Of a stretch of 64,000 nucleotides of DNA, positions 34,228 to 46,170 are shown piece after piece. Source of the DNA: Pseudoxanthomonas sp. SE1 (GTDB taxonomy: Bacteria; Pseudomonadota; Gammaproteobacteria; Xanthomonadales; Xanthomonadaceae); assembly GCF_029542205.1 (NCBI RefSeq), contig NZ_CP113783.1, forward strand, positions 2,223,001-2,287,000, given 5' to 3'. Numbering within the stretch: position 1 is the stretch's first letter; each line of letters starts with the position of its first letter. The translations under genes and the position numbers were made by a program. The notes under the pieces were generated by a model. The model was not told the origin of the DNA. It saw nothing but the letters and a program-made list of their open reading frames with translations, and ran no database searches.

Positions 34228-34455
34228 ATGACCCACGATTCCCTTGCCGACGAGTTGATCTCCCAGCTTCCGATCAACCGCGATACGCGGTGGACCGCGG
34301 GTTCGCTGGGCCTGGATGAAGCCGCATTCGACGCCGTCGCCCAGCGCCTGCTGGAACTCGAAACGCTGGGCGCCATCGACGTGATGAACCTGTCGCGCGA
34401 CGCCAACAACGGACTCCGCCGCCTCAATGCCATCCGCTTCATGCGGGTGGCCTGA
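34228..34455 (+). CDS. Small hypothetical protein
   Basis: 75-residue cytoplasmic protein, not recognised. The sequence alternates helix and turn (LADELISQLPINRD, LDEAAFDAVAQRLLELETL) in a way that could be a small winged-helix fold, but no motif proves DNA binding. The ATG at 34228 has GGAG about 9 bases upstream, preferred over a TTG at 34210. It is convergent with the DUF1249 gene. Confidence 0.65.
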   Translation: MTHDSLADELISQLPINRDTRWTAGSLGLDEAAFDAVAQRLLELETLGAIDVMNLSRDANNGLRRLNAIRFMRVA

Positions 34456-34479
34456 GCACAGGCCCGGGCAGGTTGCGCG

Positions 34480-34962
34480 TCAGGCGACGTCGCGCGTGAC
34501 AGTGGCCGGGCGCAGGGTCGCCACGCCATGGCCCTGTTCCGCCAGGTATTCAAGCCATTTGCCCAGGAATGTGTTCATGCGCATGCGATGGCTGATCACT
34601 TCCGCCGGTGGCGGATACAGACCGATGACATCCTGCCAGCGCCTGCCGACATAACAGTGCGTTGCTTCCGCCTGGTGCGCGTCGCGGTACAGGCGCACGA
34701 AAGCCGAAGGATCGGGTTCGCCCGTGAGAGGATCGCAGAGGTCGTAGGTCAGCCGCAGCTCCACCGTGTAGCGGTGCGTCTCGATGACCTCCAGGCGCAC
34801 GTCCAGCCCGTCGCCGATGCTGGACAGGTAGGTTCCCGGCTGCAGGTGCTCCGGCGCGAACAGCCGCGTGAGCCGCGCATGGTTCTCCGCGTAGAGCGCC
34901 ATCAACCAGCCGAAGCGGCTCAGCCGGGGGATGCGTGCAGTGCGTGCGAGGGCCTGGGACAT
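34480..34962 (-). CDS. DUF1249 family protein
   Basis: 160-residue cytoplasmic protein of the DUF1249 (YqiB-like) family, common in gammaproteobacteria, function unknown. Typical conserved features are the N-terminal LMALYAENHARL and the central DVRLEVIETHRYTVELRLTY (about 54-73). No membrane or signal segments. It stands alone, with 111 bases to ppsR downstream on the same strand. Confidence 0.82.
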   Translation of the reverse strand: MSQALARTARIPRLSRFGWLMALYAENHARLTRLFAPEHLQPGTYLSSIGDGLDVRLEVIETHRYTVELRLTYDLCDPLTGEPDPSAFVRLYRDAHQAEATHCYVGRRWQDVIGLYPPPAEVISHRMRMNTFLGKWLEYLAEQGHGVATLRPATVTRDVA

Positions 34963-35073
34963 GGGTCGATCCTACACGCCGAACCGCGCGCGCGGCAGCA
35001 TTGACGACCCGTGGCGTGCGGCCTAAGTTAAGGGTTCCCCGGCGTCGCTTTCCAAGCCACGCAAGCTCCCCCC

Positions 35074-35895
35074 TCAGTACATGTCGCGCTGCAGGCCCAG
35101 CGTGGACAGCACCTTGCTCGAGATCTCCTCGATCGACTTGTTGGTCGTGCTGAGCGTCGGCAGGCGCTCCACCTGGAACATCGCCTCGGCCGCGGCCACT
35201 TCGCGCTTGCAGGTTTCCATCTTCGCGTAGCTGGAATTCGGCCGGCGCTCCTGGCGGATCTGGTGCAGGCGGTCGGGATCGATGGTCAGCGCGAACAGCT
35301 TGCGGCGATACGGACGCAGGCGCGCAGGCAGGCGATCGGTTTCCAGGTCGCCGTCGGTCAATGGATAGTTGGCTGCACGGATACCGTAGTGCAGCGCCAG
35401 GTAGACGCAGGTCGGTGTCTTGCCGGCGCGCGATACCGCTACCAGGATCACGTCGGCCTCGTCGTAGTTCACGGCCATGCCATCGTCGTGGGTCAGCGCG
35501 AAGTTCATCGCGTTGATGCGGCGATGGTAGGTCTCGAAATCGACCAGGCCGTGCGCCTGGCCCACCCGCGACTGCCGCTGCTGGCCCAGCTCGCGCTCCA
35601 GGGGCTCGATGAAGGGCGCGAAGACGTCCAGCATCAACGCGCCGCTCTCCGCGATCAGCGCGCTCAGCGACGGATCCACGCAGGAATTGATGACGATGGG
35701 CCGGCTGCCGAGCTTCTCGCCCATGCGGCGGATGCGGTCGGCAGCGTCCCGGGCTTTCTCTTCGTCATCGACGAAGGACAGCCGGTCCGTCTGGAAGCGC
35801 ATGCCGGCGAACTGGGTCAGCAGGCTGTGGCCGATGGTCTCGGCGGTGATACCGGTGCCATCGGAAACATAGAACACCGGGCGCAACTCAGACAT
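35074..35895 (-). CDS. ppsR: PEP synthase regulatory kinase/pyrophosphorylase
   Basis: 273-residue DUF299 protein that inactivates PEP synthase by ADP-dependent phosphorylation and reactivates it by phosphate-dependent dephosphorylation. The N-terminal [13 protein letters not shown] and the P-loop-like [10 protein letters not shown] are the family hallmarks. It is divergent from ppsA, its target, which supports the call. A GTG at 35901 is an alternative start. Confidence 0.95.
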   Translation of the reverse strand: MSELRPVFYVSDGTGITAETIGHSLLTQFAGMRFQTDRLSFVDDEEKARDAADRIRRMGEKLGSRPIVINSCVDPSLSALIAESGALMLDVFAPFIEPLERELGQQRQSRVGQAHGLVDFETYHRRINAMNFALTHDDGMAVNYDEADVILVAVSRAGKTPTCVYLALHYGIRAANYPLTDGDLETDRLPARLRPYRRKLFALTIDPDRLHQIRQERRPNSSYAKMETCKREVAAAEAMFQVERLPTLSTTNKSIEEISSKVLSTLGLQRDMY

Positions 35896-35942
35896 GGCCA
35901 CCCGTTCCCCGCTTCACCATGGAAATCCCCTTCAGATCAAGC

Positions 35943-35971
35943 TTGTCTGCAATTGGTATGCACTGCATCAT
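35943..35971 (+). promoter_or_regulatory. Possible ppsA promoter
   Basis: TTGTCT and CATCAT with a 17-base spacer lie 78 bases upstream of the ppsA start, in the gap between the divergent ppsR and ppsA genes. The -10 match is only moderate. Confidence 0.35.
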
Positions 35972-36048
35972 AGCGCCTCTTTCCCCATGGACACGGCCCC
36001 CACGCCGGTGGTCATCGGCATGGCGCGGCCTGCTTCGGAGCATTGCGC

Positions 36049-38439
36049 TTGAACGAGAACATCCTGTGGTTGCACGAGCTGCGCCTGGCCGACCTGGCAC
36101 GCGTGGGCGGCAAGAATTCGTCGCTGGGCGAAATGATCGGCCACCTGGCCAGCCTGGGGGTCTCGGTTCCCGGGGGCTATGCGACCACGGCGGAAGCCTT
36201 CAAGGCCTTCATCGCGCACAACGACCTGTCCAAGCGCATCTTCGACAAGTTGGCCACGCTCGACGTCGAGGACGTCGCGGCGTTGACGGCTGCCGGCAAG
36301 GAAATCCGCGGCTGGGTCATCGACGCGCCCTTGCAACCCGATCTGGATGCCGACATCCGCACTGCCTACGCCAAGCTGTGCGGCGAGAACGGCGGCGGCG
36401 AGATCGCGGTGGCCGTGCGCTCGTCGGCCACCGCCGAAGACCTTCCCGACGCCTCCTTCGCCGGCCAGCAGGAAACCTTCCTCAACGTCACCGGCGCCGA
36501 CGATGTCGTGCACAAGGTGAAGGAAGTCTTCGCCAGCCTCTACAATGACCGCGCCATCGCCTACCGCGTACACCACGGTTTCAAGCACGAAGACGTTTTC
36601 CTGTCGGCAGGCGTGCAACTGATGGTGCGCTCGGGCGTGGGTGCCTCGGGCGTGCTGTTCACGCTGGACACCGAATCCGGCTTCCGTGACGTCGTCTTCG
36701 TCACTTCGAGCTTCGGCCTGGGCGAAATGGTCGTGCAGGGCGCAGTGAATCCGGACGAGTTCTACGTCTACAAGCCCACGCTGAAGCAGGGCAAGCCGGC
36801 CATCCTGCGCCGTTCGCTGGGCAGCAAGGCGCTGCGCATGGTGTATTCCGACGTGCCCGGCGAACGCGTCCGCACCGAAGACACCCCGGCGGAACTGCGC
36901 AGCACGTTCTCCATCAGCGACACCGACGTGCATGAGTTGTCGAAGCAGGCGCTGGTGATCGAACAGCATTACGGCCGCCCGATGGACATCGAGTGGGCGA
37001 AGGACGGCGTGACCGGCAAGCTGTTCATCGTGCAGGCGCGCCCGGAGACGGTGAAGTCGCGCGCCAAGGCCACGCAGATCGAGCGCTATGCGCTGGAGCA
37101 GCGCGGCGAGGTGATCGCCGAGGGCCGGGCCATCGGCCAGAAGATCGGCAGCGGCGTCGCCCGCGTGGTGCGTTCGCTGGACGACATGGCCCGCGTGCAA
37201 GCTGGCGACGTGCTGGTGGCCGACATGACCGATCCCGATTGGGAGCCGGTGATGAAGCGTGCCAGTGCCATCGTCACCAACCGCGGCGGACGCACCTGTC
37301 ACGCGGCGATCATCGCGCGCGAGCTGGGCGTACCCGCCGTCGTGGGTACCGGCAATGCGCTGGACCGGATCGAGGATGGCGTCGAAGTCACCGTCAGCTG
37401 TGCCGAAGGCGATACCGGTTTCATCTACGCCGGCAGCCTGCCGTTCGAGCGCACGACCACCGACCTTGCTGCGATGCCCGAGGCGCCGCTGAAGATCATG
37501 ATGAACGTGGCCAACCCGGAGCGCGCGTTCGATTTCGGCCAGTTGCCCAACGCCGGCATCGGCCTGGCGCGCCTGGAGATGATCATCGCCAGCCACATCG
37601 GCGTGCATCCGCTGGCGCTGCTGGAGTACGACCGCCAGGACCTCGATGTCCGCAGGAAGATCGACGCCAAGACCGCAGGCTACGCCGATCCGGTCAGCTT
37701 CTACGTGGATCGCCTGGCCGAAGGCATCGCCACCATCACCGCGTCGGTCGCACCGCATCCGGTGATCGTGCGCCTGTCGGACTTCAAGTCCAACGAGTAC
37801 GCCAACCTGATCGGCGGCACGCGTTACGAACCGCACGAAGAGAACCCGATGATCGGCTTCCGCGGCGCCAGCCGCTACGTCGATCCGTCGTTCGAGCCGG
37901 CCTTCGCGCTGGAATGCCAGGCGGTGCGCCGCGTGCGCGACGAGATGGGCCTGGACAACCTGTGGGTCATGATTCCGTTCGTGCGCACGCTGGAGGAAGG
38001 TCGCAAGGTCATCGACGTGCTGGCCAAGCACGGCCTGCGCCAGGGCGATGGCGCTGCCGATGGAAAGCCGGGCTTGAAGATCATCATGATGTGCGAAGTG
38101 CCGTCGAACGCGCTGCTCGCCGAGGAATTCCTCGACATCTTCGACGGATTCTCGATCGGCTCCAACGACCTCACCCAGCTGACGCTGGGCCTGGACCGCG
38201 ATTCCAGCATCGTCGCCAACCTGTTCGACGAGCGGAACCCCGCCGTGAAGAAGTTGCTGTCGATGGCGATCAAGGCCGCGCGCGCCAAGGGCAAATATGT
38301 CGGCATCTGTGGCCAGGGTCCCAGCGACCACCCCGACCTGGCCGAATGGCTGATGGCCGAGGGCATCGAATCGGTATCGCTGAACCCGGATACCGTGGTC
38401 GACACCTGGCTGCGGCTGGCGAAGAAGAAGGCGGGCTGA
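36049..38439 (+). CDS. ppsA: Phosphoenolpyruvate synthase
   Basis: 796-residue enzyme converting pyruvate, ATP and water to PEP, AMP and phosphate for gluconeogenesis. The N-terminal ATP-grasp domain has [10 protein letters not shown] and [20 protein letters not shown]. The phosphohistidine is in [14 protein letters not shown]. The C-terminal TIM-barrel carries [20 protein letters not shown] at 36049 is chosen as start because GGAG lies 9 bases upstream; a TTG at 36043 would be too close. Regulated by the divergent PpsR. Confidence 0.97.
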   Translation: MNENILWLHELRLADLARVGGKNSSLGEMIGHLASLGVSVPGGYATTAEAFKAFIAHNDLSKRIFDKLATLDVEDVAALTAAGKEIRGWVIDAPLQPDLDADIRTAYAKLCGENGGGEIAVAVRSSATAEDLPDASFAGQQETFLNVTGADDVVHKVKEVFASLYNDRAIAYRVHHGFKHEDVFLSAGVQLMVRSGVGASGVLFTLDTESGFRDVVFVTSSFGLGEMVVQGAVNPDEFYVYKPTLKQGKPAILRRSLGSKALRMVYSDVPGERVRTEDTPAELRSTFSISDTDVHELSKQALVIEQHYGRPMDIEWAKDGVTGKLFIVQARPETVKSRAKATQIERYALEQRGEVIAEGRAIGQKIGSGVARVVRSLDDMARVQAGDVLVADMTDPDWEPVMKRASAIVTNRGGRTCHAAIIARELGVPAVVGTGNALDRIEDGVEVTVSCAEGDTGFIYAGSLPFERTTTDLAAMPEAPLKIMMNVANPERAFDFGQLPNAGIGLARLEMIIASHIGVHPLALLEYDRQDLDVRRKIDAKTAGYADPVSFYVDRLAEGIATITASVAPHPVIVRLSDFKSNEYANLIGGTRYEPHEENPMIGFRGASRYVDPSFEPAFALECQAVRRVRDEMGLDNLWVMIPFVRTLEEGRKVIDVLAKHGLRQGDGAADGKPGLKIIMMCEVPSNALLAEEFLDIFDGFSIGSNDLTQLTLGLDRDSSIVANLFDERNPAVKKLLSMAIKAARAKGKYVGICGQGPSDHPDLAEWLMAEGIESVSLNPDTVVDTWLRLAKKKAG

Positions 38440-38491
38440 TCCGCTGCGATCATCTTCACGCAAACGCGGTTACCATCGTCCTGTAAACCCG

Positions 38492-38513
38492 GCACGCCCC
38501 TGATGGGGCGTGC
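38492..38513 (+). terminator. Hairpin after ppsA
   Basis: Perfect 9-bp stem GCACGCCCC/GGGGCGTGC with loop TGAT, 52 bases after the ppsA stop and 19 before the mscS-like start. No strong T-run (only ATTT); it could end ppsA transcripts or lie in the mscS leader. Confidence 0.5.
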
Positions 38514-38532
38514 TGCATTTCAGGAGTCCTGC

Positions 38533-39480
38533 ATGTCCGCGTCCCCCACCACGCCCCCTGCCCTCCCCGACATTCCCACCGAACCCACGGTATTGCTCAA
38601 CGAGCTGCGCGGCATCGACTGGCTCCAACTGCTGGAAACCTGGGGGCTCAAGCTGCTCGCTGCGGCCGTCATTTTCCTGGTCGGCATGTGGCTGGCCAAG
38701 CGACTGAGTACGGGGCTCGAGCGCGTCCTGGTCCGTACCCAGGCCGATACGACCCTGGGCGGATTCCTGCGCCGCGCCAGCTACGCCGCCATGATGGTGC
38801 TGGTCATCATCACCGTGCTCACGTCGCTGGGCGTGAATCCCACCTCGATGCTCGCGGTGCTGGGTGCCGCGGGCCTCGCGGTCGGCCTGGCCTTGAAGGA
38901 CTCTCTGTCGAACATCGCGTCGGGCGTCATGCTGATCGTGCTGCGGCCGTTCCGCGAGGGCGATTTCGTGCAGGCGGCCGGGCTTGAGGGGATCATCGAA
39001 GAAGTGCGCATCTTCCAGACCCGCATGCGTACCCTCGACAACCGCCTGATCGTGCTGCCGAACAGCCTCATCACCACCGCGCCGATCATCAACTTCACCG
39101 CCAAGCCGCAGCGCCGCATCGACATCCTGGTGGGCGTGGGTTACGACGACGACCTCAAGCAGGCCAAGCAGGTATTGCTGGATATCGCGCACGCCAACGC
39201 GATGGTGCTGAAGGATCCGGAGCCCTTCGTCTTCGTGTCGCAGCTGGGCGAAAGCAGTGTCGATCTGACGCTCTACGCGTGGGCGAAGACGAAGGATTTC
39301 GGGCAGGCGCGAAGCGACCTGACGGAAGCCGTGCGCACCGAGATCATCGGCAACGGCCTGAACATCCCGTACCCGCAGCGCGACCTGCACGTGTACCACC
39401 ACAACGCCGACGGTACGCCGCTGACGGACATCATCACCAAGGGCGTGGTGGACGACGGCGACGTACCAAAGCCGGTGTAG
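38533..39480 (+). CDS. Small-conductance mechanosensitive channel (MscS family)
   Basis: 315-residue channel that opens on membrane tension to release solutes. Three N-terminal helices include the pore-lining, Gly/Ala-rich TM3 (LAVLGAAGLAVGLALKDSLS, about residues 112-131), followed by the beta domain (VMLIVLRPFREGDFV, LPNSLIT) and the alpha/beta C-terminal vestibule. The ATG at 38533 has AGGAG upstream. Its TAG stop lies within the first copy of a REP-like repeat. Confidence 0.93.
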   Translation: MSASPTTPPALPDIPTEPTVLLNELRGIDWLQLLETWGLKLLAAAVIFLVGMWLAKRLSTGLERVLVRTQADTTLGGFLRRASYAAMMVLVIITVLTSLGVNPTSMLAVLGAAGLAVGLALKDSLSNIASGVMLIVLRPFREGDFVQAAGLEGIIEEVRIFQTRMRTLDNRLIVLPNSLITTAPIINFTAKPQRRIDILVGVGYDDDLKQAKQVLLDIAHANAMVLKDPEPFVFVSQLGESSVDLTLYAWAKTKDFGQARSDLTEAVRTEIIGNGLNIPYPQRDLHVYHHNADGTPLTDIITKGVVDDGDVPKPV

Positions 39481-39659
39481 CGTGCGCCGTGCGCACGACA
39501 CGCGATGCCGGCCTCACGCGGTCGCCCTCCACCCGTAGCGTGCGCCATGCGCACGACGCGCGATGCCTGCTTCAAGCGACTGCGTTCAACACGTAACGTG
39601 CGCCATTTTCATGACGCGCGATGATGGTTAAGCGGGGTCGTGCGCATGGCGCACGCTAC
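39477..39659. repeat. REP-like repeat array (GTAG-hairpin type), three direct copies and one inverted
   Basis: Copies start at 39477, 39535 and 39593, period 58 bases, each GTAGCGTGCGCC plus TGCGCACGAC with CGCGATG after it. A fourth, inverted copy at 39637-39659 is an exact reverse complement of copy two's first 23 bases. Each unit has a GTAG head and a hairpin, CGTGCGC-CAT-GCGCACG, which is the plan of REP elements mobilised by RAYT transposases. The third copy has diverged in the hairpin. Confidence 0.85.
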
Positions 39660-39660
39660 G

Positions 39661-40224
39661 TCACTCGCCGGCGAGTGACGCCATGTGCTTGCGGTAGTGG
39701 CGCAATTCTTCGATGGAGTCGCGTACGTCGCTCAGTGCCGTATGGCTGGCCTGCTTGCGCACGCCCTCGAGCACCTGCGGCGCCCAGCGGCGCGCGAGTT
39801 CCTTGAGCGTGCTGACATCGAGGTTGCGGTAGTGGAAGTACTTCTCCAGCCGCGGCATCAGGCGATGCAGGAAGCGACGGTCCTGGCAGATCGAGTTGCC
39901 GCACATCGGAGAGGCGCCAGCCGGCACCCACTCGTTGAGGAACGCGACCGTCTGCGCCTCGGCCTGGCCGAGGGTCACCTGGCTCTCCACCACGCGCTTC
40001 CACAAGCCCGACCTGCCATGCTGGTTGCGGTTCCAGTCGTCCATCGCCTCCAGCACCGCGACCGGGTGCGCGATCGCGAACTCCGGGCCCTCGGCGAGTA
40101 CGTTGAGGCGGGAATCGGTGACCACGGTGGCGATCTCCAGGATCGAATCGCGGTCGGTGTCCAGGCCGGTCATCTCCAGGTCGATCCAGATCAGGCGTTC
40201 GTTGTGCGTGTTTTGCGATGCCAT
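39661..40224 (-). CDS. orn: Oligoribonuclease
   Basis: 187-residue 3'-5' exoribonuclease of the DEDDh group that clears 2-5 nt RNA and pGpG. The metal motif [10 protein letters not shown], the second Asp region (MDDWN) and [12 protein letters not shown], and the final HxxxxD region ([10 protein letters not shown]) are all present. The length is standard. The gene starts on the REP array's edge: its stop is 2 bases from the last repeat. Confidence 0.97.
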   Translation of the reverse strand: MASQNTHNERLIWIDLEMTGLDTDRDSILEIATVVTDSRLNVLAEGPEFAIAHPVAVLEAMDDWNRNQHGRSGLWKRVVESQVTLGQAEAQTVAFLNEWVPAGASPMCGNSICQDRRFLHRLMPRLEKYFHYRNLDVSTLKELARRWAPQVLEGVRKQASHTALSDVRDSIEELRHYRKHMASLAGE

Positions 40225-40324
40225 GCAGCAGTCCGTGACGGAGAGAAGGCCCGGATATCCGCACCGGGGATGCGGGCGTGCCGCATCATGTCATCATAAC
40301 GCAGACCCCTCCCGCGACCGGCCC

Positions 40325-40795
40325 ATGAATCCGACCACCGACCATGCCGTGCTCACCGCGATGCTGGCGCCGGCCTTCTTCCTGACCGCGACCGCCTCAC
40401 TGCTGCTGTCAGCCAACAACCGTCTCGCGCGCATCATCGACCGGGCGCGCACGCTGCTGCGCGAGCTGGCCGACGTGGAAGAAGACGCGGGGCGTGAACT
40501 GCTGGAGAAGCGGATCGCGCTGCAGCGCCAGCGCAGCCTGATCATCCTGCGCGCGGGCCAGCTGCTTTATGGCGCGATCAGTTGCTTCGTCGGCACCAGT
40601 CTGGCGGTGGCGGTGGATACCTTCACCGGGCACAGACTGGGTTCGCTGCCTACCTGGCTCGCCGCATTGGGCGTGGTGGCGATGCTGGCCGCAAGCCTGC
40701 TGCTGGCCCGTGAATCGACACTGGCCGTCACCGCGATCAACGAAGAAATGGACCACCGCAAGGTGAAACGGAAGGCGCCGGTCTCGTCGAACTAG
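40325..40795 (+). CDS. DUF2721 family membrane protein
   Basis: 156-residue membrane protein with the DUF2721 family's start (MLAPAFFLTATASLLLSANN) and basic loop NRLARIIDRARTLLREL, then two more helices (LLYGAISCFVGTSLAVAV, TWLAALGVVAMLAASLLL). Function unknown. It is convergent with tadA, and the last bases of the two genes overlap. Confidence 0.8.
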   Translation: MNPTTDHAVLTAMLAPAFFLTATASLLLSANNRLARIIDRARTLLRELADVEEDAGRELLEKRIALQRQRSLIILRAGQLLYGAISCFVGTSLAVAVDTFTGHRLGSLPTWLAALGVVAMLAASLLLARESTLAVTAINEEMDHRKVKRKAPVSSN

Positions 40796-41283
40796 ACCAG
40801 CGGACGTCCGCGCTTGGCGCGAAAGTAATTGGTCAGGCGGCGCCCGGCTTCGTCGCCCAGCACGCCACCGACGACCTCGACACGATGGTTGTGGCGCGGA
40901 TCCGCGACCAGGTCGAACACGCTGCCACAGGCGCCTGTCTTGGGGTCGGTCGCGCCGTACACGATGCGCGCCACGCGCGCGTGCACCAGCGCCATCGCGC
41001 ACATCGCGCAGGGCTCGAGCGTGACGTACAGCGTGCAGCCGACCAGGCGATGGTTGCCCAGTGCCCTGCCCGCCTGCCGCATGGCGACGATTTCGGCGTG
41101 CGCGCTCGGATCGTGGTCGGCGATGTTGCGATTCCAGCCTTCGCCCAGCACCTGTCCATCGGCACCGATGAGCACGGCGCCGACCGGGATCTCGTCGAAT
41201 TCGCGCTCGGCGCGGTCGGCCAGCGCGAAGGCGTGGCGCATCCAGTGCTGATCGTCCAGCGTGGGAATTGATGGCTCAGCCAT
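40792..41283 (-). CDS. tadA: tRNA-specific adenosine deaminase
   Basis: 163-residue zinc deaminase that makes inosine at position 34 of tRNA-Arg(ACG). The catalytic HAE (SAHAEIVAM) and zinc cysteines PCAMC (LEPCAMCAMAL) are intact, and the substrate-binding N-terminal helix (MRHAFALADRAERE) is present. It is downstream of a small hypothetical gene on the same strand with an 8-base overlap. Confidence 0.95.
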   Translation of the reverse strand: MAEPSIPTLDDQHWMRHAFALADRAEREFDEIPVGAVLIGADGQVLGEGWNRNIADHDPSAHAEIVAMRQAGRALGNHRLVGCTLYVTLEPCAMCAMALVHARVARIVYGATDPKTGACGSVFDLVADPRHNHRVEVVGGVLGDEAGRRLTNYFRAKRGRPLV

Positions 41284-41782
41284 CGCTTGTCCAGACCTTC
41301 GCTTCGCCGCCGTGTGTCTTGACCTTCCAGAAGGATCGCGAGAGTTTTTCCTCTGCCCTCGACAATGCGATAACGCTGTCTCCGAGACTTACCCGACTGG
41401 TAACTCGAACGATCGCGTCCCTGCCTCCAGGCGACACTTCGACTCCCTTCACGTCGTAATCGACATCCAGGCTGAGGAGACCACGGGAGCGCTCGGACAA
41501 GAGCTGCGTCAGCGCCATTGCATCCTTCACGTCTGCGCATGCCTGATGCCGGTCTTGCGTGGATGTCCTCGCAGGCCCCTCCCCGTGCTCCGTCAACGAC
41601 ATGCTGAAATCATCCGCCATCATCTCGCATAGCTGGTCGGCATCCTGCTGCTCATATGCCTTCAGTTGGTCGCCGTAGAATTCCCTGACATGCGCTTCGG
41701 TAATCACCGACCCTGTCTGATACACGTACCCCGCGACCAGCGCTGCTGCGCCCAACCCCAGAACAGTCTTGATCATCGTCAT
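41276..41782 (-). CDS. Hypothetical protein with N-terminal membrane anchor
   Basis: 168 residues, one N-terminal hydrophobic helix (VLGLGAAALVAGYVYQ), then a soluble domain of alternating helices and strands (YGDQLKAYEQQDADQLCEM, VRVTSRVSLGDSVIAL) that could be an NTF2-like or SnoaL-like fold. No catalytic motif seen. It overlaps tadA by 8 bases and separates tadA from guaA. Lower GC than neighbours is suggested by many A/T-ending codons; it may be a later insertion. Confidence 0.6.
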   Translation of the reverse strand: MTMIKTVLGLGAAALVAGYVYQTGSVITEAHVREFYGDQLKAYEQQDADQLCEMMADDFSMSLTEHGEGPARTSTQDRHQACADVKDAMALTQLLSERSRGLLSLDVDYDVKGVEVSPGGRDAIVRVTSRVSLGDSVIALSRAEEKLSRSFWKVKTHGGEAKVWTSDG

Positions 41783-41978
41783 TCCTTGTGATGTGACCGA
41801 TAAGACCGGCTACACCTGCCGGCCTGCGCAGCATCTTACCTGCAAGGAGGGGCGAGATAGTGGCGCCGGCTTAGTGACATGACGCCTGATTCTCAACACA
41901 CATTGCGCGGGCGAAGCCTGATCCTTGTCCCTGTCTCCTCGACGAGCAATGGAAGGTATCCGCTTGCCCGGGAAGCAA

Positions 41979-43544
41979 TCACTCCCACTCGATCGTCGCC
42001 GGCGGCTTGCCGCTGATGTCATAGACCACGCGCGACACGCCACGCAGCTCGTTGATGATGCGGTTGGAGACCGTGCCGAGGAACTCGTACGGCAGGTGCG
42101 CCCAATGGGCCGTCATGAAATCGATCGTCTCGACCGCACGCAACGCGATGACCCACTCGTAGGCGCGCGCATCACCGACCACGCCCACCGACTTCACCGG
42201 CAGGAACACCGCGAACGCCTGCGAGGTCCTGTCGTACAGGTCAGCCTTGCGCAGTTCGTCGATGAAGATAGCGTCCGCCTTGGCCAGCAGTTCGGCGTAC
42301 TCGGGCTTCACTTCGCCCAGGATGCGCACGCCCAGCCCCGGGCCCGGGAAAGGATGGCGGTAGACCATCGTGCGCGGCAAGCCGAGTTCGACGCCGAGGC
42401 GACGCACTTCGTCCTTGAACAATTCGCGCAGCGGCTCCACCAGGCCCAGCTTCATGTGCTCGGGCAGACCACCGACGTTGTGGTGGCTCTTGATGACGTG
42501 CGCCTTGCCCGTCTTGCTGCCGGCGGACTCGATGACGTCGGGGTAGATCGTGCCCTGCGCCAGCCATTTGGCATTCTTCAGCTTGTTCGATTCTTCCTCG
42601 AAGATCTCGACGAACAGGTTGCCGATGATCTTGCGCTTGGCTTCCGGGTCGGCGACCCCCTCAAGCGCATTGAAGTAGCGATCCGCCGCGTTGACGCGCA
42701 CGACCTTCACGCCCATGTGCTCGGCGAACATCGCCATCACCTGGTCGCCTTCCTGCCAGCGCAGCAAGCCTGTATCGACGAACACGCAGGTCAGCTGGTC
42801 GCCAATGGCCTTGTGCAGCAGTGCGGCAACCACGGAGGAATCGACGCCGCCGGACAGGCCGAGGATCACTTCATCGGAACCCACCTGCTCGCGCACGCGG
42901 GCGATCTGGTCCTCGATGATGTTTGCCGCAGTCCACAGGGTCTGGCAGCCGCAAATCTCGGCGACGAAACGGCGCAGCAGCGTCTGGCCCTGCTTGGTGT
43001 GCGTCACCTCCGGGTGGAACTGCACGCCGTACCAGTGCTTCTCTTCCAGCGCCATCGCCGCGACCGGAATGCGGTCGGTGGTGGCGGTGATCGTCCAGCC
43101 CGGTGGCGCCTGGGCGACGTGGTCGCCGTGACTCATCCACACGTCGATGCGCGGCTCGCCCTGGTGGTCGCTGAGGCCGCCCAGCAGGGCGTCGTGCGCG
43201 ACCAGCTGCACTTCGGCATGGCCGAACTCACGCGCGTCCGCGGCTTCCGTCGCACCACCCAGCTGCGCGGCCAGTGTCTGCATGCCGTAGCAGATGCCGA
43301 GGATCGGCAGGCCGCTGTCGAACACCTGCTGCGGCGCCGCCGGGGCGCCATGCTGCGTGGTGGATTCCGGACCGCCCGACAGGATGATGCCCTTGGCGCC
43401 GAACTTCGCGATCTCCTCCGGGTCGTGGTCCCAGGCCCAGATTTCGCAGTAGACGCCGATCTCGCGGATGCGGCGGGCGATCAGCTGCGTGTACTGCGCG
43501 CCGAAGTCGAGGATGAGGATCTTGTCGGTGTGGATATTCGTCAT
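41979..43544 (-). CDS. guaA: GMP synthase (glutamine-hydrolysing)
   Basis: 521-residue enzyme converting XMP to GMP. The N-terminal class I glutaminase has the nucleophile in LGICYGMQ; the ATP pyrophosphatase P-loop is LSGGVDSSV; the C-terminal dimerisation domain ends in TIEWE. Length is standard with ATG at 43544. It follows guaB with a 60-base gap that contains a hairpin. Confidence 0.98.
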   Translation of the reverse strand: MTNIHTDKILILDFGAQYTQLIARRIREIGVYCEIWAWDHDPEEIAKFGAKGIILSGGPESTTQHGAPAAPQQVFDSGLPILGICYGMQTLAAQLGGATEAADAREFGHAEVQLVAHDALLGGLSDHQGEPRIDVWMSHGDHVAQAPPGWTITATTDRIPVAAMALEEKHWYGVQFHPEVTHTKQGQTLLRRFVAEICGCQTLWTAANIIEDQIARVREQVGSDEVILGLSGGVDSSVVAALLHKAIGDQLTCVFVDTGLLRWQEGDQVMAMFAEHMGVKVVRVNAADRYFNALEGVADPEAKRKIIGNLFVEIFEEESNKLKNAKWLAQGTIYPDVIESAGSKTGKAHVIKSHHNVGGLPEHMKLGLVEPLRELFKDEVRRLGVELGLPRTMVYRHPFPGPGLGVRILGEVKPEYAELLAKADAIFIDELRKADLYDRTSQAFAVFLPVKSVGVVGDARAYEWVIALRAVETIDFMTAHWAHLPYEFLGTVSNRIINELRGVSRVVYDISGKPPATIEWE

Positions 43545-43567
43545 GGTGTCCTGCGGCTGTAAACGAA

Positions 43568-43593
43568 GAAGGGAAACGCTGGCGTCTCCCTTC
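43568..43593 (-). promoter_or_regulatory. Hairpin between guaB and guaA
   Basis: Arms GAAGGGAAACGC (43568-43579) and GCGTCTCCCTTC (43582-43593) pair at 11 of 12 positions plus one G-T pair. It could partly terminate guaB transcripts or stabilise the guaB 3' end. No T-run follows. Confidence 0.4.
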
Positions 43594-43604
43594 TCTGGCA
43601 ACGA

Positions 43605-45158
<1,554 letters not shown>

Positions 45159-45175
45159 TCATGAAGTAGGCACTT

Positions 45176-45241
45176 GTGGGAGCGACGCAAGTCGCGATGG
45201 GGCTTTCCTGGCAACGCTATCGCGACTTGCGTCGCTCCCAC
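45176..45241. repeat. REP-like perfect inverted repeat (GTGGGAGCGACG type)
   Basis: 23-base arms, GTGGGAGCGACGCAAGTCGC plus GAT at 45176-45198 and the exact inverse at 45219-45241, with a 20-base loop. This GTGGGAGCGACG family is widespread between genes in xanthomonads and pseudomonads. It lies between folD (its 3' end) and the guaB start. Confidence 0.85.
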
Positions 45242-45258
45242 GGCTCCCCCAAGCCCTT

Positions 45259-46116
45259 TCAGCTTGTCGCTTCGGCCGCTTCCAGGGTGTTTTGCATCAG
45301 GGTAGCCACCGTCATCGGCCCCACCCCGCCCGGGACGGGGGTGATCCAGCTGGCGCGCTCGACGGCCGCATCGAATCCCACGTCGCCGACCAGTCGGCCG
45401 TCATCCAGCCGGTTGATGCCGACGTCAATGACGACCGCGCCCGGCCTGACCCATTCGCCCGGGATCAGCCCCGGCTTGCCTGCTGCGACCACCAGGATAT
45501 CGGCGTCGCCGACCCGGGCCTGCAGCACGTCGCGCGGGGTGAACTTGTGGCAGCTGGTGACGGTGCAGCCGGCGATCAGCAGTTCCAGCGCCATCGGCCG
45601 GCCCACGTGGTTGCTGACGCCCACGATGGTGGCGTTCTGGCCCCTCACCGCGCGGTCCGTGTACGCGAGCAGCGTGGTGATCCCACGCGGCGTGCAGGGA
45701 CGCAGGCCGAACTGCCGCAGCGCCAGATGGCCGACGTTGGCAGGATGGAACCCGTCCACGTCCTTGCGCGGATCGATGCGCTCGATCAGCCGGGTCGCGT
45801 CCGGGATACCGGGCAGCGGCAACTGGACGAGGATGCCGTGGATCTTCGGATCCGCGTTCAGCTGGTCGATCAGGCCCAGCAGCTGCGCCTCGGAGGTACC
45901 TTCCGGCATGTCGTAGTCGTAGGCGGCAATGCCTACTTTTTCGGCCGCGCGGCGCTTGTTGCGTACGTAAACGGTGGAAGCGGGATCCCCGCCCACCAGC
46001 ACCACGGCCAGCCCGGGGCGCGCCTGGCCCGCGGCCACCCGCGCGTCCACCCGGACCTTCAGTTGGTCGAGCAGGTTTTCGGCGATGCGGCGGCCGTCCA
46101 GGATTCGGGCAGTCAT
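45259..46116 (-). CDS. folD: Bifunctional methylenetetrahydrofolate dehydrogenase/cyclohydrolase
   Basis: 285-residue folate one-carbon enzyme. Characteristic motifs are [20 protein letters not shown] (about residues 35-54), [10 protein letters not shown], the NADP-binding [11 protein letters not shown] and [14 protein letters not shown] at 46116 gives normal length. Divergent from the DUF1244 gene. Confidence 0.97.
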   Translation of the reverse strand: MTARILDGRRIAENLLDQLKVRVDARVAAGQARPGLAVVLVGGDPASTVYVRNKRRAAEKVGIAAYDYDMPEGTSEAQLLGLIDQLNADPKIHGILVQLPLPGIPDATRLIERIDPRKDVDGFHPANVGHLALRQFGLRPCTPRGITTLLAYTDRAVRGQNATIVGVSNHVGRPMALELLIAGCTVTSCHKFTPRDVLQARVGDADILVVAAGKPGLIPGEWVRPGAVVIDVGINRLDDGRLVGDVGFDAAVERASWITPVPGGVGPMTVATLMQNTLEAAEATS

Positions 46117-46170
46117 GGGGGAGGTGCGGTGTAGAGTCGATGCATATTGTCCCCGATTCCATCCCCATGT

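Noticed and set aside
35968..38463. Long minus-strand open frame opposite ppsA (over 800 codons)
   Set aside because: Shadow of the PEP synthase gene caused by third-position GC; no motifs, no Shine-Dalgarno, and it overlaps a full conserved enzyme.
39477..39659. CRISPR array
   Set aside because: Only three direct copies with poorly conserved, similar-length spacers, one inverted copy, hairpin units with a GTAG head and no cas genes: a REP array.
41783..41978. Hidden gene between the small hypothetical gene and guaA
   Set aside because: No frame with a good start and coding character; nothing recognised in these 196 bases.
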